This document shows, piece after piece, positions 31,201 to 41,157 of a stretch of 64,000 bases of DNA. Numbering within the stretch: position 1 is the first letter of the stretch; the number at the start of each line of letters is the position of its first letter. The position numbers and the translations under genes are program-made. The stretch is from Bacillus carboniphilus. GTDB taxonomy: Bacteria > Bacillota > Bacilli > Bacillales > JAIVKR01. The notes below the pieces were generated by a model, which was not told the origin of the DNA, searched no databases, and saw only the letters and a list, made by a program, of their open reading frames with translations. The stretch covers positions 2,865,001 through 2,929,000 of the forward strand of contig NZ_CP129013.1 in assembly GCF_020524035.2 (NCBI RefSeq). The letters run 5' to 3'.

Positions 31201-31229
31201 GTGAACTATATATATATATATTAGTTTAC
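31201..31229. promoter_or_regulatory. Possible operator: inverted repeat around a TA tract
   Basis: GTGAACTA at 31201-31208 and TAGTTTAC at 31222-31229 flank an alternating TA tract. 90 nt before the SDR gene. May bind a MarR- or HxlR-type regulator; none is adjacent. Confidence 0.35.
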
Positions 31230-31317
31230 AAAGTATAAAACCTATGCTATCTTCTTATTAGAAGCACAAAACAATTAATAATGGACTACACAATATGAAA
31301 AGGTGGCTGTAAATACG

Positions 31318-32178
31318 ATGAAAAAACAAATCGCATTAATCACGGGAACTTCTACAGGTCTTGGGTTTGCATTAACTGAAAAACTTGCAAAAGAAGGATG
31401 GAAAGTTTATGCCACGATGAGAAATGTCCAAAAAGGGACGGATGTTTTAAATCTAAAAAATGAAGGACTTGATATAGAATTACTTCAGTTAGATGTTCAA
31501 TCTCAGCAATCGATTGATGAGGCTGTAAATACAATTATTAACCAAGAGGGGCAGATTGATCTTCTGATTAACAATGCAGGTATTGGGTTTATAAAAAACA
31601 CAGAACAAGCGACTGAAGAGGAGGTTCAAAATGTGTTTGATATTAATACATTCGGGCAAATTCGTTGTACGAAGGCGGTTCTCCCATTCATGAGGGAGAA
31701 AAAGGCAGGGAGAATTGTTTCTGTTTCTTCGGTAGGAGGGTTAGTTGGCCAACCGTTAAATGAAATTTATTGTGCCTCTAAGTTTGCTTTAGAAGGATAT
31801 TATGAAAGTTTAGCTACTTATGTTACGCCATATTTTGGTGTCGAATTTATGATTGTAGAACCTGGGGGGATTTCATCGGAATTTACTACCAACATTCTGT
31901 CCAAGGTAGAAAGTGAAGGTGGGCTTCCTAAAGATGACTATGCACCAGTATTAAATGATTATTTAGGATCAAGAGAAGGGCGTAATAATGACGGTGTATT
32001 CCAAACACCAGAAGAAGTAGCAGGTGTTGTTTTGGAACAGTTAAACAAAGATCAACTTTCTTTACGTGTTAGAACGTCTCCTTGGGCTGAAGAACTATGC
32101 AATTATAAAACGTCTACAGATCCAACAGGATTATTACAAACAAAAGAAGTTACTCGTTCGATGTTAGGGAAAGAATAA
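31318..32178 (+). CDS. Short-chain dehydrogenase/reductase
   Basis: 286 residues. Cofactor loop TGTSTGLG (residue about 8), NNAG (about 83), catalytic SVSS...YCASK (Ser about 138, Tyr about 151). NAD(P)-dependent oxidoreductase of the classical SDR type; substrate unknown. Start ATG 11 nt after AAAAGGTGG, since an upstream in-frame GTG lies within the ribosome binding site. Confidence 0.9.
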   Translation: MKKQIALITGTSTGLGFALTEKLAKEGWKVYATMRNVQKGTDVLNLKNEGLDIELLQLDVQSQQSIDEAVNTIINQEGQIDLLINNAGIGFIKNTEQATEEEVQNVFDINTFGQIRCTKAVLPFMREKKAGRIVSVSSVGGLVGQPLNEIYCASKFALEGYYESLATYVTPYFGVEFMIVEPGGISSEFTTNILSKVESEGGLPKDDYAPVLNDYLGSREGRNNDGVFQTPEEVAGVVLEQLNKDQLSLRVRTSPWAEELCNYKTSTDPTGLLQTKEVTRSMLGKE

Positions 32179-32364
32179 TTTAAGATTGAAAAGTGTCATC
32201 AAAAGGATGAAATACTTTCTCCTCCTCTATATTTGACTTAATTGGAAAAGCAGATTGTTTTGCTGAACTTAGGTTTTTTGTTACGATTAAATTGCGCACA
32301 ATAAACAGTTGGGCAATTTGAGAATGAAGAGTCCAAAAGCAAATTTTAAATGGAGGGATTAAAA

Positions 32365-33030
32365 TTGACAAAGCATATTTTAATGGTGGTTACTACAGCA
32401 GACGAGATGAATGAAGGTCACAAAACAGGTTTATGGCTATCTGAATTTGGTGAAGCTTATGTAGAATTTGCGAAGTTAGGATACGAAATTACGGTAGCGA
32501 GTCCTAAAGGTGGAAAAACACCGATTGATGATCAAAGCTTACAAGGAGAGGTCCCTCAAGAGATTTTGGATACAGAGAAGTATTTACAAGATACTATGAA
32601 GATAGAAGATATTCAAGATACAACATTATTTGATGCGATTTTCTTGCCAGGTGGACATGGTACAATGTTTGATTTACCTGAGAATAAAAAGTTACAAGAA
32701 ATCATCCGAGACCTATACGAAGCAAATAAGACGGTAGCGGCAGTTTGTCATGGACCAGCAGGTTTAGTTGGAGTAAAATCATCAGATGGTACTCCTTTAG
32801 TATCAGGTAAAACAGTAACGGCCTTTACGGATGCTGAGGAGCGCGAGACAACACTAGACCGTTTCATGCCATTCTTATTAGAAACTCGTCTTCGTGAGTT
32901 AGGAGCAAATGTCGTTGTCGAGAATAATTGGTCAGACCATGTACAAGTAGATGACCATTTAATTACAGGGCAAAATCCTCAATCTACCATTAGCGCCGCA
33001 AATGAAGTAATAAAGCAACTGAGTAAGTAA
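32365..33030 (+). CDS. DJ-1/PfpI superfamily, Hsp31-like protein
   Basis: 221 residues. Starts at TTG 7 nt after GGAGGG; the in-frame ATG upstream contains the ribosome binding site. The catalytic triad region is clear: ELSEFGEAY-like WLSEFGEAYVEF, nucleophile AAVCHGPAGLVG, and FLPGGHGTMFDL. Typical of Hsp31-like chaperone/glyoxalase III-type or protein-deglycase proteins; activity not distinguishable by sequence. It belongs to a different subgroup from the frameshifted DJ-1 gene at 3.3 kb. Confidence 0.9.
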   Translation: MTKHILMVVTTADEMNEGHKTGLWLSEFGEAYVEFAKLGYEITVASPKGGKTPIDDQSLQGEVPQEILDTEKYLQDTMKIEDIQDTTLFDAIFLPGGHGTMFDLPENKKLQEIIRDLYEANKTVAAVCHGPAGLVGVKSSDGTPLVSGKTVTAFTDAEERETTLDRFMPFLLETRLRELGANVVVENNWSDHVQVDDHLITGQNPQSTISAANEVIKQLSK

Positions 33031-33109
33031 AGAAGTAGAAGTAGGTTAGTGAAATAGTGTGAATTTAGTATTTACATGTTATAGTAATTAAAGAAAAAAA
33101 CAGCTTGTG

Positions 33110-33164
33110 AAAATGCATCTCGATAAATGGGGGTTCTCCATTTATCGAGATGCATTTTATTTTT
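33110..33164 (+). terminator. Strong terminator after the Hsp31-like gene
   Basis: 21-bp perfect stem (33110-33130 with 33138-33158), 7-nt loop, TATTTTTG. The stretch 33165-33416 shows nothing recognisable. Confidence 0.92.
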
Positions 33165-33438
33165 GAAAAAGTAATTATTAATACAAGGGGTAGTATAAAG
33201 AATGCTCCATTTTTCAGGGACGCCTTTTGTAACTTAAATAATAATTTTGTTTATTTGTAAATCAATCCGTGGAGTTTGATTGATACAATCCGTATCAATA
33301 TTCAGAAAAAACAGTTAATATTCATATGGACAACATTAAAACCCAATCCCATAGTAGAGTCATAGGATGAGTTTAATCCTAGCACGGTGTTTATTATTCG
33401 AAAATTGTTTAGTGCTCATTTCTCCCACTCTTCTTTAA

Positions 33439-34772
33439 CCTAATTGCCGAGAAGTCGCCCACTTCTAAATGAAGAGGAAGTGGGTGATGAATCGGTTCTT
33501 TTTTTGTATAATATTGTTATAGAATGTCAAGGTAGGTGAAAATCGTGACAAAGCTAAACAAGGCGTATAAATTCCGTATCTATCCTACACGTGAACAAGC
33601 TTCTCTTATTCGCAGAACCTTTGGTTGTGTGCGTTTTGTGTACAACAAAATGTTAGATGACCGTAAGAAAACCTATGAGAAATATAAGGATGATAAGGAA
33701 ACCTTGAAAATGCAAAAGTTCCCGACACCTGCCCAGTACAAAAAAGAATTCGAATGGTTGAAGGAAGTTGATTCACTCGCTTTAGCGAATGCACAAATCA
33801 ATCTTCAAAAAGCGTATCAAAACTTCTTTGCTAAAAAGGCTGACTTTCCTACCTTCAAAAGTCGTAAATCGAGACAATCCTATACAACAAATGTGGTCAA
33901 TGGGAATATTGAACTTACAGAAGGATTAATTAAACTACCAAAACTGACATGGATAAAAATCAAACAGCATCGCCCAATAACAGATGGACATAAGATAAAA
34001 GCGTGTACGATCTCCATGACTAAAACAGGGAAGTTTTTTGTGTCCATCTTGACTGAATATGAAAAGAAAATTGTAGAACAACCAGCTCATTTATTGATTG
34101 GTCTAGACTTTGTGATGAATGGCTTATTTGTCGATAGTGAAACAGGTAAGAAAGCCAATTACCCTCGTTTTTATCGTCAAATGGTAGAGAAGCTAGCCAA
34201 AGAAAGCCGCATATTAGCTAGACGAACAAAAGGCTCTTCTCGTTGGCATCAACAGCGCTTAAAAGTAGCGAAAATTCATGAGAAAATCGCCAATCAAAGA
34301 AAAGACTTTCTTCATAAACAGTCTTATAGACTCGCAAACCAATACGATTGCGTCATTATTGAAGACCTCGATATGAAAGGGATGTCTCAAGCATTGAAGT
34401 TTGGTAAAAGTGTAGCTGATAATGCCTGGGGGAGGTTCACATCCTATTTAGAGTACAAGTTAAAAGAACAAGGAAAGAAACTAATCAAGATCGATAAATG
34501 GTTTCCTTCTTCAAAAACGTGCTCAAATTGCGGTCAAATCAAGGAAGAATTGACGCTTTCTGACCGAGTGTTCCATTGTCATTGTGGATTCTCGTCCGAT
34601 CGTGATTGGAATGCGTCAATCAATATCAAAAACGAAGGTATTCGAAAGCTTACATAAAGGAAACAAGAACTCTTGGTTCACGAGGGATCGCCTAGTCCAT
34701 TAGAGACCATTAGGTTTCTGTACCTAGGAAGCATCCACCTCTAAGCGCTAGCGTAGGTGGTATGTAGTTCAC
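33439..34772 (+). mobile_element. IS200/IS605-type element carrying tnpB only, copy 2 (intact)
   Basis: 1334 bp, directly 3' of TTTAA (33434-33438) and ending TTCAC, no target duplication. Same subterminal hairpins as copy 1. It lies in the 3' end of a GNAT gene read from the other strand; removal restores the native C-terminus YYYAILKEEWEK. No tnpA is present, so mobility would need a transposase in trans. Confidence 0.93.
33545..34657 (+). CDS. tnpB: TnpB RNA-guided nuclease, intact
   Basis: 370 residues. N-terminal helical part starts VTKLNKAYKFRIYPT; the RuvC catalytic residues are present (D in LIGLDFVMNGLF, E in VIIEDLDMKGM, D in SSDRDWNASINIK), and a zinc ribbon CSNCGQ...CHCG. GTG start (33545); a GTG three codons upstream is also possible. 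Known TnpB proteins use an omega RNA from the element's right end; the guide would be the DNA just outside (GGATTGCGTAATAATA) and the target-adjacent motif would be TTTAA. The protein is collinear with copy 1 except for a few substitutions. Confidence 0.93.
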   Translation: MTKLNKAYKFRIYPTREQASLIRRTFGCVRFVYNKMLDDRKKTYEKYKDDKETLKMQKFPTPAQYKKEFEWLKEVDSLALANAQINLQKAYQNFFAKKADFPTFKSRKSRQSYTTNVVNGNIELTEGLIKLPKLTWIKIKQHRPITDGHKIKACTISMTKTGKFFVSILTEYEKKIVEQPAHLLIGLDFVMNGLFVDSETGKKANYPRFYRQMVEKLAKESRILARRTKGSSRWHQQRLKVAKIHEKIANQRKDFLHKQSYRLANQYDCVIIEDLDMKGMSQALKFGKSVADNAWGRFTSYLEYKLKEQGKKLIKIDKWFPSSKTCSNCGQIKEELTLSDRVFHCHCGFSSDRDWNASINIKNEGIRKLT

Positions 34773-35265
34773 GGATTGCGTAATAATACTCATCCCACCA
34801 TTCATCTCCATGAGGAATACACTTCTTATGATGGCCTTCTCTTCTCATTCCGATTTTCTCCATCACACGGTAGGAGGGGATGTTTTCAGGCTGGCATGTA
34901 TCAACGATTCGGTGGAGATTAATTGTCTCAAAGCCATGTCTTAGTAGTGCCATTGCCGCTTCAGATGCATACCCTTTATTTTGATATTGGGGGTTGAAGA
35001 CCCATCCTATTTCATAAGTATGCTCACCAAAATAGGGATGGAAAATAATATGACCAATCACTCTGTTTTGGTTAACGAGTATGACAGGGAATTTTTCAGC
35101 TTTTTTACCCATATTGGTCTGAACAAATCTTTTAGCCTCTTCTTCAGAAAAGACTCCTTCAGGGATATACTCCATCACACTTTTTTGGCTGGTATATTCA
35201 TGAACTTCTTTCCAATCACTTTCTTCAAATGGTCGTATTAGTAACCGATCTGTTTTAATAAACAT
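34741..35265 (-). CDS. GNAT acetyltransferase (RimJ/RimL type), C-terminus replaced by IS sequence
   Basis: Residues 1-165 are a normal RimL-like N-acetyltransferase: RLLIRPFEESDWKEVHEY, acetyl-CoA loop QYQNKGYASEAAMALL, RIVDTCQPENIPSYRVMEKIG. The native end YYYAILKEEWEK is cut after YYYAI; the last eight or so residues (RELHTTYASA) come from the TnpB element. The lost codons lie at 33417-33438, across the element. Only the tail is altered, so activity may persist. Confidence 0.88.
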   Translation of the reverse strand: MFIKTDRLLIRPFEESDWKEVHEYTSQKSVMEYIPEGVFSEEEAKRFVQTNMGKKAEKFPVILVNQNRVIGHIIFHPYFGEHTYEIGWVFNPQYQNKGYASEAAMALLRHGFETINLHRIVDTCQPENIPSYRVMEKIGMRREGHHKKCIPHGDEWWDEYYYAIRELHTTYASA

Positions 35266-35471
35266 TTTTCATACCCTTTCTCAAAAAACTTCTTCCTTAG
35301 TAATTACGAGATTGAAAGATTCATTCCTTTATTATCAATATTTATCTAAAGTTAGTGTGGGATTTTTGAATTCTCGGCCCCTTATTGTGTCTAGTACACT
35401 TGTTTCTCAAAGCTTATTAATGTAGTGTATTTAAGCGTAATAGTTTTATTTAACGATTAGGGGGAAATAAA

Positions 35472-35978
35472 GTGGCATCATTGAAGAAGAGAACATCGGT
35501 CGATTTTGCAGAACTTGATGAAGAAATGACCGAAGAGGTTCTATTGTTTGTAGGAAAGAACAAAGAAACTTATCAAAAGAAATGGGAAAAGTTATCTCAA
35601 AAAGGGAAATCAAAAGTATCATGGAATTGGGCAAGCTTTTTATTAGGATTGTTTTGGATGGCGTTTAGGAAAATGAATACATATGCCTATTCTTTTTTAG
35701 CTATGTTTGTAACCTTAGATATTTTCTTTCTTTTATCTGCTAACCAAACAATCCCTTCAGGTAGCTTGATAGGAGTTTTTGTCGTTATAGGTATGATGTC
35801 GAATCAAATGTATTTAGATCATGTAGTGAGATCAGTCAATAAGTTAAGAGAATCTTATCCTAATAGAGAAGAAAGACTTAAAGAAATTAGTAAACGAGGG
35901 GGCGCAAGTTGGATAAATGCGATTGTATATGTGATCGTATTCTTTACTGTTTATACACTTGTAGATATATTTTTATAA
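35472..35978 (+). CDS. DUF2628-type membrane protein
   Basis: 168 residues. A cytosolic N-terminus contains FVGKNKETYQKKWEKL, then a WNWASFLLGLFWMAFRKM motif typical of DUF2628, then three to four membrane segments. Function unknown. GTG start after GGGGG. The following 35979-36228 holds a short remnant (GVFLIIDGEADELRNPKFPAPEM) and nothing else. Confidence 0.8.
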   Translation: MASLKKRTSVDFAELDEEMTEEVLLFVGKNKETYQKKWEKLSQKGKSKVSWNWASFLLGLFWMAFRKMNTYAYSFLAMFVTLDIFFLLSANQTIPSGSLIGVFVVIGMMSNQMYLDHVVRSVNKLRESYPNREERLKEISKRGGASWINAIVYVIVFFTVYTLVDIFL

Positions 35979-36228
35979 TAGGGTGGAACATACAGGTGTA
36001 TTTCTAATCATAGATGGAGAAGCAGATGAACTTAGAAATCCCAAATTCCCTGCTCCAGAAATGTAATATGCCTATTATGATTTATTCATTTTATTTTCAA
36101 TATGTGTAGCATAAAAATTTAATCTTGATCGATCTCTCGTATATGAATATGAAATAAAGGGAGTTGTAATGGGGATAGCTGACTATAGTTTAAAAGATAA
36201 CTGTAGTCAGCATGACACAGTTTGCTGT

Positions 36229-36769
36229 TTACAGCATTCTCCTCATCATAACTGTGTTGTAATTCCCGTCCGAGAGAATCTTATCTTTTTTAAGAATGCC
36301 TTCAATTTCAAATCCAAGTTTTTTGTAGAGAATAATGGCTTTATCGTTCGTTTCAAGAACGTGTAGAGTCACTTTTTTTTATGTTGTTTAATTCAGCCCA
36401 TTCAAGTGATTCTTTTAATAAGTTTTGACCGATTTTGTAACCCCAATAACCCTTTAAAACTCCTACACCAAATTCTACTTTATGGGCAAGCCGTTTTAAG
36501 TGGTTTCCTTCACACCTTGAAAAACCAACCACTTTTCCATTAACTAAAGCTACTAAAAATAAATTTTTAGGGTTTTTCGTATCCTCTTTAATAAGATGTT
36601 CAAAACCCTTTTTATCTATAAAATCCTCTCCTTTTTCTCGGTCAAGGAATTCGGTTTCTCCATCAATTTGTAACCTTGTTTCAGATAAGCTTTGTGCATC
36701 TTCATGAATAGCGGTCCTAATAACATAGGAGACTCTTTTAATATTATATTTTTTATTAATCTCATTCAT
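36229..36769 (-). pseudogene. GNAT acetyltransferase, frame broken once
   Basis: The first part (to about 36380) has the acetyl-CoA region GVGVLKGYWGYKIGQNLL and ESLEWAELNNIKK. The frame is lost in a run of A (T on the plus strand at about 36368-36377). The rest, VTLHVLETNDKAIILYKKLGF and IEGILKKDKILSDGNYNTVMM, continues in another frame to 36229. About 180 residues in all, normal. A homopolymer slip, so possibly intact in reality. Confidence 0.85.
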
Positions 36770-36813
36770 CTATATGTCTCCTGTCTAAAAAGATGTTTGT
36801 GTTTTTACTATAA

Positions 36814-37028
36814 GTGGGTGTTTAAAAAGTAGGGAAAAAAGGACGCTGAAGAACGAGGCGGTGTAGCTTTGAGCACTCACAGTGTACCTACAGTATGGTT
36901 CACGGGCTAAGAACGTCCCCATCCTAGGGACAACACCCGTGCTAGCCAATCCTGGCGTCGGAGTGTCGGAAAAGCAAACCAACAAAGTTATTCAACCGAC
37001 ATTTTTTTAGGACTTTTTGAACAACCTC
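36814..37028 (-). mobile_element. MITE (GAGGTTGTTC family), copy D
   Basis: 215 bp, same length as copy B, flanked by TATAA on the plus strand (36809-36813 and 37029-37033). It carries the same GTCCC-TAGGAT-GGGGAC hairpin. An apparent ORF inside (MLVCFSDTPTPGLAST) recurs in copy B and is part of the repeat, not a gene. Confidence 0.92.
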
Positions 37029-37072
37029 TATAATGAAAATATAGTCAAATAGCAAAACGAGGGGGTAATAGC

Positions 37073-37632
37073 ATGACGAAAAGAATATTTGTCATACGAC
37101 ACTGTCAAGCAAACGGACAGCAACGAGAAGCTGAACTATCGGAAGAAGGGGAAAAACAGGCATATGAATTAGCCAACTTTTTTGCGAACAAAAAGGTCGA
37201 ACGAATCATCTCTAGTCCATTTTTACGTGCAAAGCAGTCGATCAAACCACTGAGTGAGAGGTTGAGTCTAGATATGGAATCAGATGAGCGTTTGTCAGAA
37301 AGAATTCTTAGTTCAAGTAACCTGTCAGATTGGTATGAGAAATTGAAAGAAACGTTTGAAGATTTGGAGTTGAAGTTTGCAGGGGGAGAATCAAGTCAAG
37401 AAGCCATGAATCGAATCGTAAATGTGATTGAAGATGTGTAGATTCAGAGGCTACTAACACAATCATCGTTACTCACGGGAATATCATGTCGTTGTTACTC
37501 AAGAATTATGATCCTTCAATTGGATTTGAAAAGTGGGAGAACCTAGACAATCCAGATGTATATTTATTAACTTTTCAGGGACAAGAGGTGGATATTGAAC
37601 ATTTGTGGAATGTAACGAGGGTAAATTTATGA
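37073..37632 (+). pseudogene. Histidine phosphatase (phosphoglycerate-mutase-like), frame broken once
   Basis: N-terminal catalytic RHCQAN in place of the usual RHG motif, then SSPFLRAKQSIKPL and GGESSQEAMNRI. At 37438-37441 TAG interrupts; adding one T (GTGTAGAT to GTGTTAGAT) would give EDVLDSEATNTIIVTHGNIMS, with the second catalytic His, to the end at 37632. About 186 residues. Likely a sequencing slip or recent mutation. Confidence 0.85.
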
Positions 37633-37645
37633 TGACAACTTAAAA

Positions 37646-38116
37646 GGGATTATACTTGTAGCCGCATCCATTGATTTCAATACTCCGATCGCAAGTTCAC
37701 TTCTAACTCAGGAATTTTTAGAGGTTATCCCATTATTAACGAATTCTTGTCTTCAGGTTACTTCTAAGAGAATCAGTAGATTCTTATCGTTACTCTTTAA
37801 TTGTCAGATTCCTAGAAATAATGCGGAATAAATTATCTCTTATGCATCTTTAGTACCATCTCAAATTAGAGGGAATTTATTTCTTTACGAACCATTAAGT
37901 GCTAAAGAAGTCTTGTCGAATGTACAGACTCCTATATTAATTCTAGATAGCAGGGAAGATAGAGTAGTTAGATTCCAAGCATCTGTAGGAATTAATCGAA
38001 TAGCACCCAACTCAAAGATTATATTATTTGATCATATTGGTCATTCGATTTTTGCAGAAATACCCGATCCGTTTAATAGAATCTTATGTAAATTTGCTCA
38101 TTCTATCCCTAGCTAG
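37646..38116 (+). pseudogene. Alpha/beta hydrolase C-terminal remnant
   Basis: No start and no nucleophile elbow. It reads IILVAASIDFNTPIASSLLT, an in-frame TAA near 37830, IISYASLVPSQIRGNLF, and the C-terminal VQTPILILDSREDRVVRF (acid residue) with FDHIGHSIFAEIPD (catalytic His). A 5'-deleted, decayed gene. Confidence 0.75.
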
Positions 38117-38133
38117 GTTTTCTAAAAAACTTC

Positions 38134-39003
38134 CTATTGTAATAAGCTTCTTAGGATCTTTAAATTTTCTTGTGAAAATTTTCGGTGCTTTTCGATTCCT
38201 CTCTTCTTACACCAGCCAATTGAACTAAACGCGTCTAAAAAGCGATAAAACGGCAAAACATCCTCTAAGTTGATAATGGGGCGAATAGATTCATAGCCTA
38301 GTTGATATGCTTCTTTCGTCCCAGGATATTTCATAAAGATATCCCGATTCATTTTGGTGAAGTCTATTTCTGTAGAACCAATTTTCACACTTTCAAAATC
38401 AATAATACCTGACACTTTGTTTTCACCAATGATAATATTAGCTGGCCTAAAATCATTATGAATGAAGCTAGGTCCATCTGGCTGTGGGAGTGATCTTAAA
38501 TGACTCTCAAAAAAAACAACTGATTGATCATATAGATCAGGGTCGATGACTTCTATAACATCTTTCGCAAATGAATAAAAATGGTCGTGCAGAAAGTCAG
38601 TCCATTGATGAAAAATAGTGGGTATGGGACCATTTAGATCCTTTTCAGTTGGAACAATATTGTGTAGTTTGGCATGATAAACACCTATATCATAAGCTAA
38701 CGATTTATCTACAGCTTCGGATAACGGTTTTCCATTTAGTTCAGCTAATAAAATGGCACCTGTAAAATCTTCGTCTCCCTCAAAATAGTCTACTACTTGT
38801 GGAACAGGTAACTCATGCTGGAATCGTTTTAAAGCCGCCAACTCACGTTCGAATTTTATTTTGGAATAAGGGATCTTCAAATAAACCGATCGATGATCGA
38901 TTAGCTTTATTTTATAAACAGTTGAGCTATAAGACTCAGGAACGTCGTCAATGGTTAAGACGTTCAAGTGAAATGTATTGATTAAATGTTGTAGTTTATC
39001 CAT
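38134..39003 (-). CDS. APH-type phosphotransferase
   Basis: 289 residues with the APH fold: LKIPYSKIKFERELAAL (Lys and Glu of the N-lobe), catalytic loop FIHNDFRPANIII, DFG-equivalent GIIDFESV. Members phosphorylate antibiotics or small metabolites. No drug-specific signature is visible, so resistance is not implied. Ends close to the remnant on the opposite strand. Confidence 0.87.
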   Translation of the reverse strand: MDKLQHLINTFHLNVLTIDDVPESYSSTVYKIKLIDHRSVYLKIPYSKIKFERELAALKRFQHELPVPQVVDYFEGDEDFTGAILLAELNGKPLSEAVDKSLAYDIGVYHAKLHNIVPTEKDLNGPIPTIFHQWTDFLHDHFYSFAKDVIEVIDPDLYDQSVVFFESHLRSLPQPDGPSFIHNDFRPANIIIGENKVSGIIDFESVKIGSTEIDFTKMNRDIFMKYPGTKEAYQLGYESIRPIINLEDVLPFYRFLDAFSSIGWCKKRGIEKHRKFSQENLKILRSLLQ

Positions 39004-39059
39004 TGGTTACCTCCAGAAAAGGGGAGGCTATCCTCGTTATAGGGATAGCCTCGTTACTA

Positions 39060-40600
39060 TTAATAAGTCTTTGGAAAAGCTTTTCTATTAAATAACAAGT
39101 AAATTGCGGATGCGGTCAATAGTGTACCTGCTAAAATGAATGATAGTTGAACATTTGTAAACTCTGTAATGCATCCAAATAATAAGGAAGAAAAACCAAA
39201 CAGAAAAGAAAATAAGGCTCCTTGTAATCCATAGATTTTAGGTAAATCGATAGCATCTGCTTCCTTTTGTATATAGGTGTTCATCGTGATAGATTTTACT
39301 TGTTCTACCACACCTACTAATACGGAAAGGACAAGTGCTAAAATAGCTATAGAATTCAAACCAAAGAAAAGTGTTAATAAGCCAACACAGAAAGAGGAAC
39401 CAATTAACAGGCTTCTCATATGAGTTTCAACAAGATGAACCAACTTTGAAACGATAAAGCCACCCACAAGCAAACCAAAGAAAAAGGTCGTATTGATATA
39501 TCCCCACCAAGATTCTGATTTTTGTAACACCTCAGAAACGTAAACATATAAAATGGCTGCAATCCAAACGACGCTTGCAATTGCTTCAAATATGATTAAA
39601 ACATGTAACCTTTTGATTATCGGGTTATCCCAGATTAACTTCCAACCCTCTTTTATCACTTTTAATGGCTTTTTACGATTCTCAGTCTGTGATAAAGGCT
39701 CGGCGGTATCGTTGAGAAAAGCCATAATAATGGAGGAGACAAGAAATAATAATAACGTGATCCATAACACTTGTTGTCCACCGACAATCGTGATGAATAC
39801 TCCTCCAAATCCCTGCTCCAGAAAGAAGAATTCCCGTTTGAGTGGGAGACAGTTGTAAGTGCTGTTTTGCCGTAATTACAACAAGCAAGACAACGGCATG
39901 AGTTGTGAAATTCAAAACCGTGTGATTAAAGGAAATAAACCTATGAATTTTAGTTGAAAATAATAAATTTATGCCAGCTAGTCCTTCCTTTAAAGAAGAT
40001 TTTTCTTTTAGTTCTGCTTGATTTATAGGTTCTTTTTCAATAAAACGTAGTGCACATATACTTAAAAAGGATAGTAAAAATGTCAAAGCATCAATTCCTA
40101 ACGTTGCTGCCGCACCGATGGTGGACAGCATCAAACCAGCTAATAAAGGACCGACTAACGTACTAACAGCATCTGCCCCTTCTAAATAGTTATGAGCTTC
40201 TATTAAACGATCTCTACCTGCAATTTGAGGAGTAATAGAGTTCAATGATATCTTAAAAAACAACCCAGCCATCCCAGATATAAAAAGAATAGAACAAATG
40301 ATTAGGATGTTAAATTCATCAAAAAGGATGACGAATACAAGTAAAGTCATTGTAATCGTTCGGACTAATTCTGCAGTTAAGGCAATTTTTTTCTTTGATC
40401 TCTTTTCTACCCAAACTCCAGCTGGTAAAGAGAGCAATAAAGGAGCAAGTTGTGTACTAATGGCAACTAAAGCCTGCTTTCAAGGGTGATTGAGTGACTT
40501 GAAGAACAACCCATGGAATGACGAGTTCGCTAAATCTTCCTCCAAATATCGAAACAAGCTGACCTAACCATAAAACAAGAAAGTTTCTGTTTTTAAACAT
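39060..40600 (-). pseudogene. MFS transporter, apparently chimeric and frame broken twice
   Basis: ATG at 40600 after AAGAGGTG. The frame is lost near 40478 (TTT versus TT) after QVTQSPLKAG and resumes with LVAISTQLAPLLLSLPAGVWVEKRSKKK. It is lost again near 39817 (TTT versus TT) after LSGAGI and resumes as GGVFITIVGGQQVLWITLL. With both corrected the product is about 512 residues, roughly 100 too long for MFS_3 exporters. The TM7-8 module (KEGLAGINLLFSTKIHRF) is followed by a second TM5-6 and TM7-8 module (KEGWKLIWDNPIIKRL), suggesting fusion of two MFS genes near the second break. Confidence 0.7.
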
Positions 40601-41076
40601 GTAGAACACCTCTTAAGAAGATTATGAGTATATGGGATTTAAAAAATAATAATCACACGTTAATCTCCTCCTAAGAGTAGTTGGTTAGGTCAGTTAGATA
40701 AAGAAAAATTATACATAATAGAGATTTTATATTATATGGATTGGTTTGTGAAGAGAGAATTTTATTATTGGAGTTTGTATTTAGTTCTGACTAACAGAGC
40801 AAGGATTCAGTCATTATTGATGATCCTCATTTAAAGGGAGTTGAATGAAAACTGTTTAGAAGGTCTGAAACTATGTTAATAGAGGGTTTAATTTGGCTGT
40901 TTGAATATCTTGTTTATTTAAAACTGATTTCGATTCTTCTATACTTTTGAAAATAATCAAACTACATCATTGGGCAACAACTTTTTTAATAAGTTTTGTT
41001 CTTCCATAGCTTCAGCCTCAATAGAATGGTGTTGCCTCTCCCTTCTATTGTGCGTAAGTCAACATCGAAATTAAGC
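40601..41076. other. Intergenic stretch without recognised features
   Basis: 476 nt of AT-rich DNA between the MFS gene and the two-component system terminator. No gene, RNA or repeat family was recognised on either strand. Confidence 0.5.
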
Positions 41077-41129
41077 AAAAGAAGCATGCAGACTCTTTTT
41101 TTGAAGAGCAACTGACTGCGTGCTTCTTT
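41077..41129 (-). terminator. Terminator of the two-component operon
   Basis: AAAAGAAGCATGCAG pairs with CTGCGTGCTTCTTT across a 24-nt loop. T-rich on the minus-strand side. Confidence 0.75.
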
Positions 41130-41157
41130 AGTGTACAAACTTTTACTGACCAGGTTA

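Noticed and set aside
36169-36366. 65-codon plus-strand frame
   Set aside because: Antisense to the C-terminal half of the frameshifted acetyltransferase.
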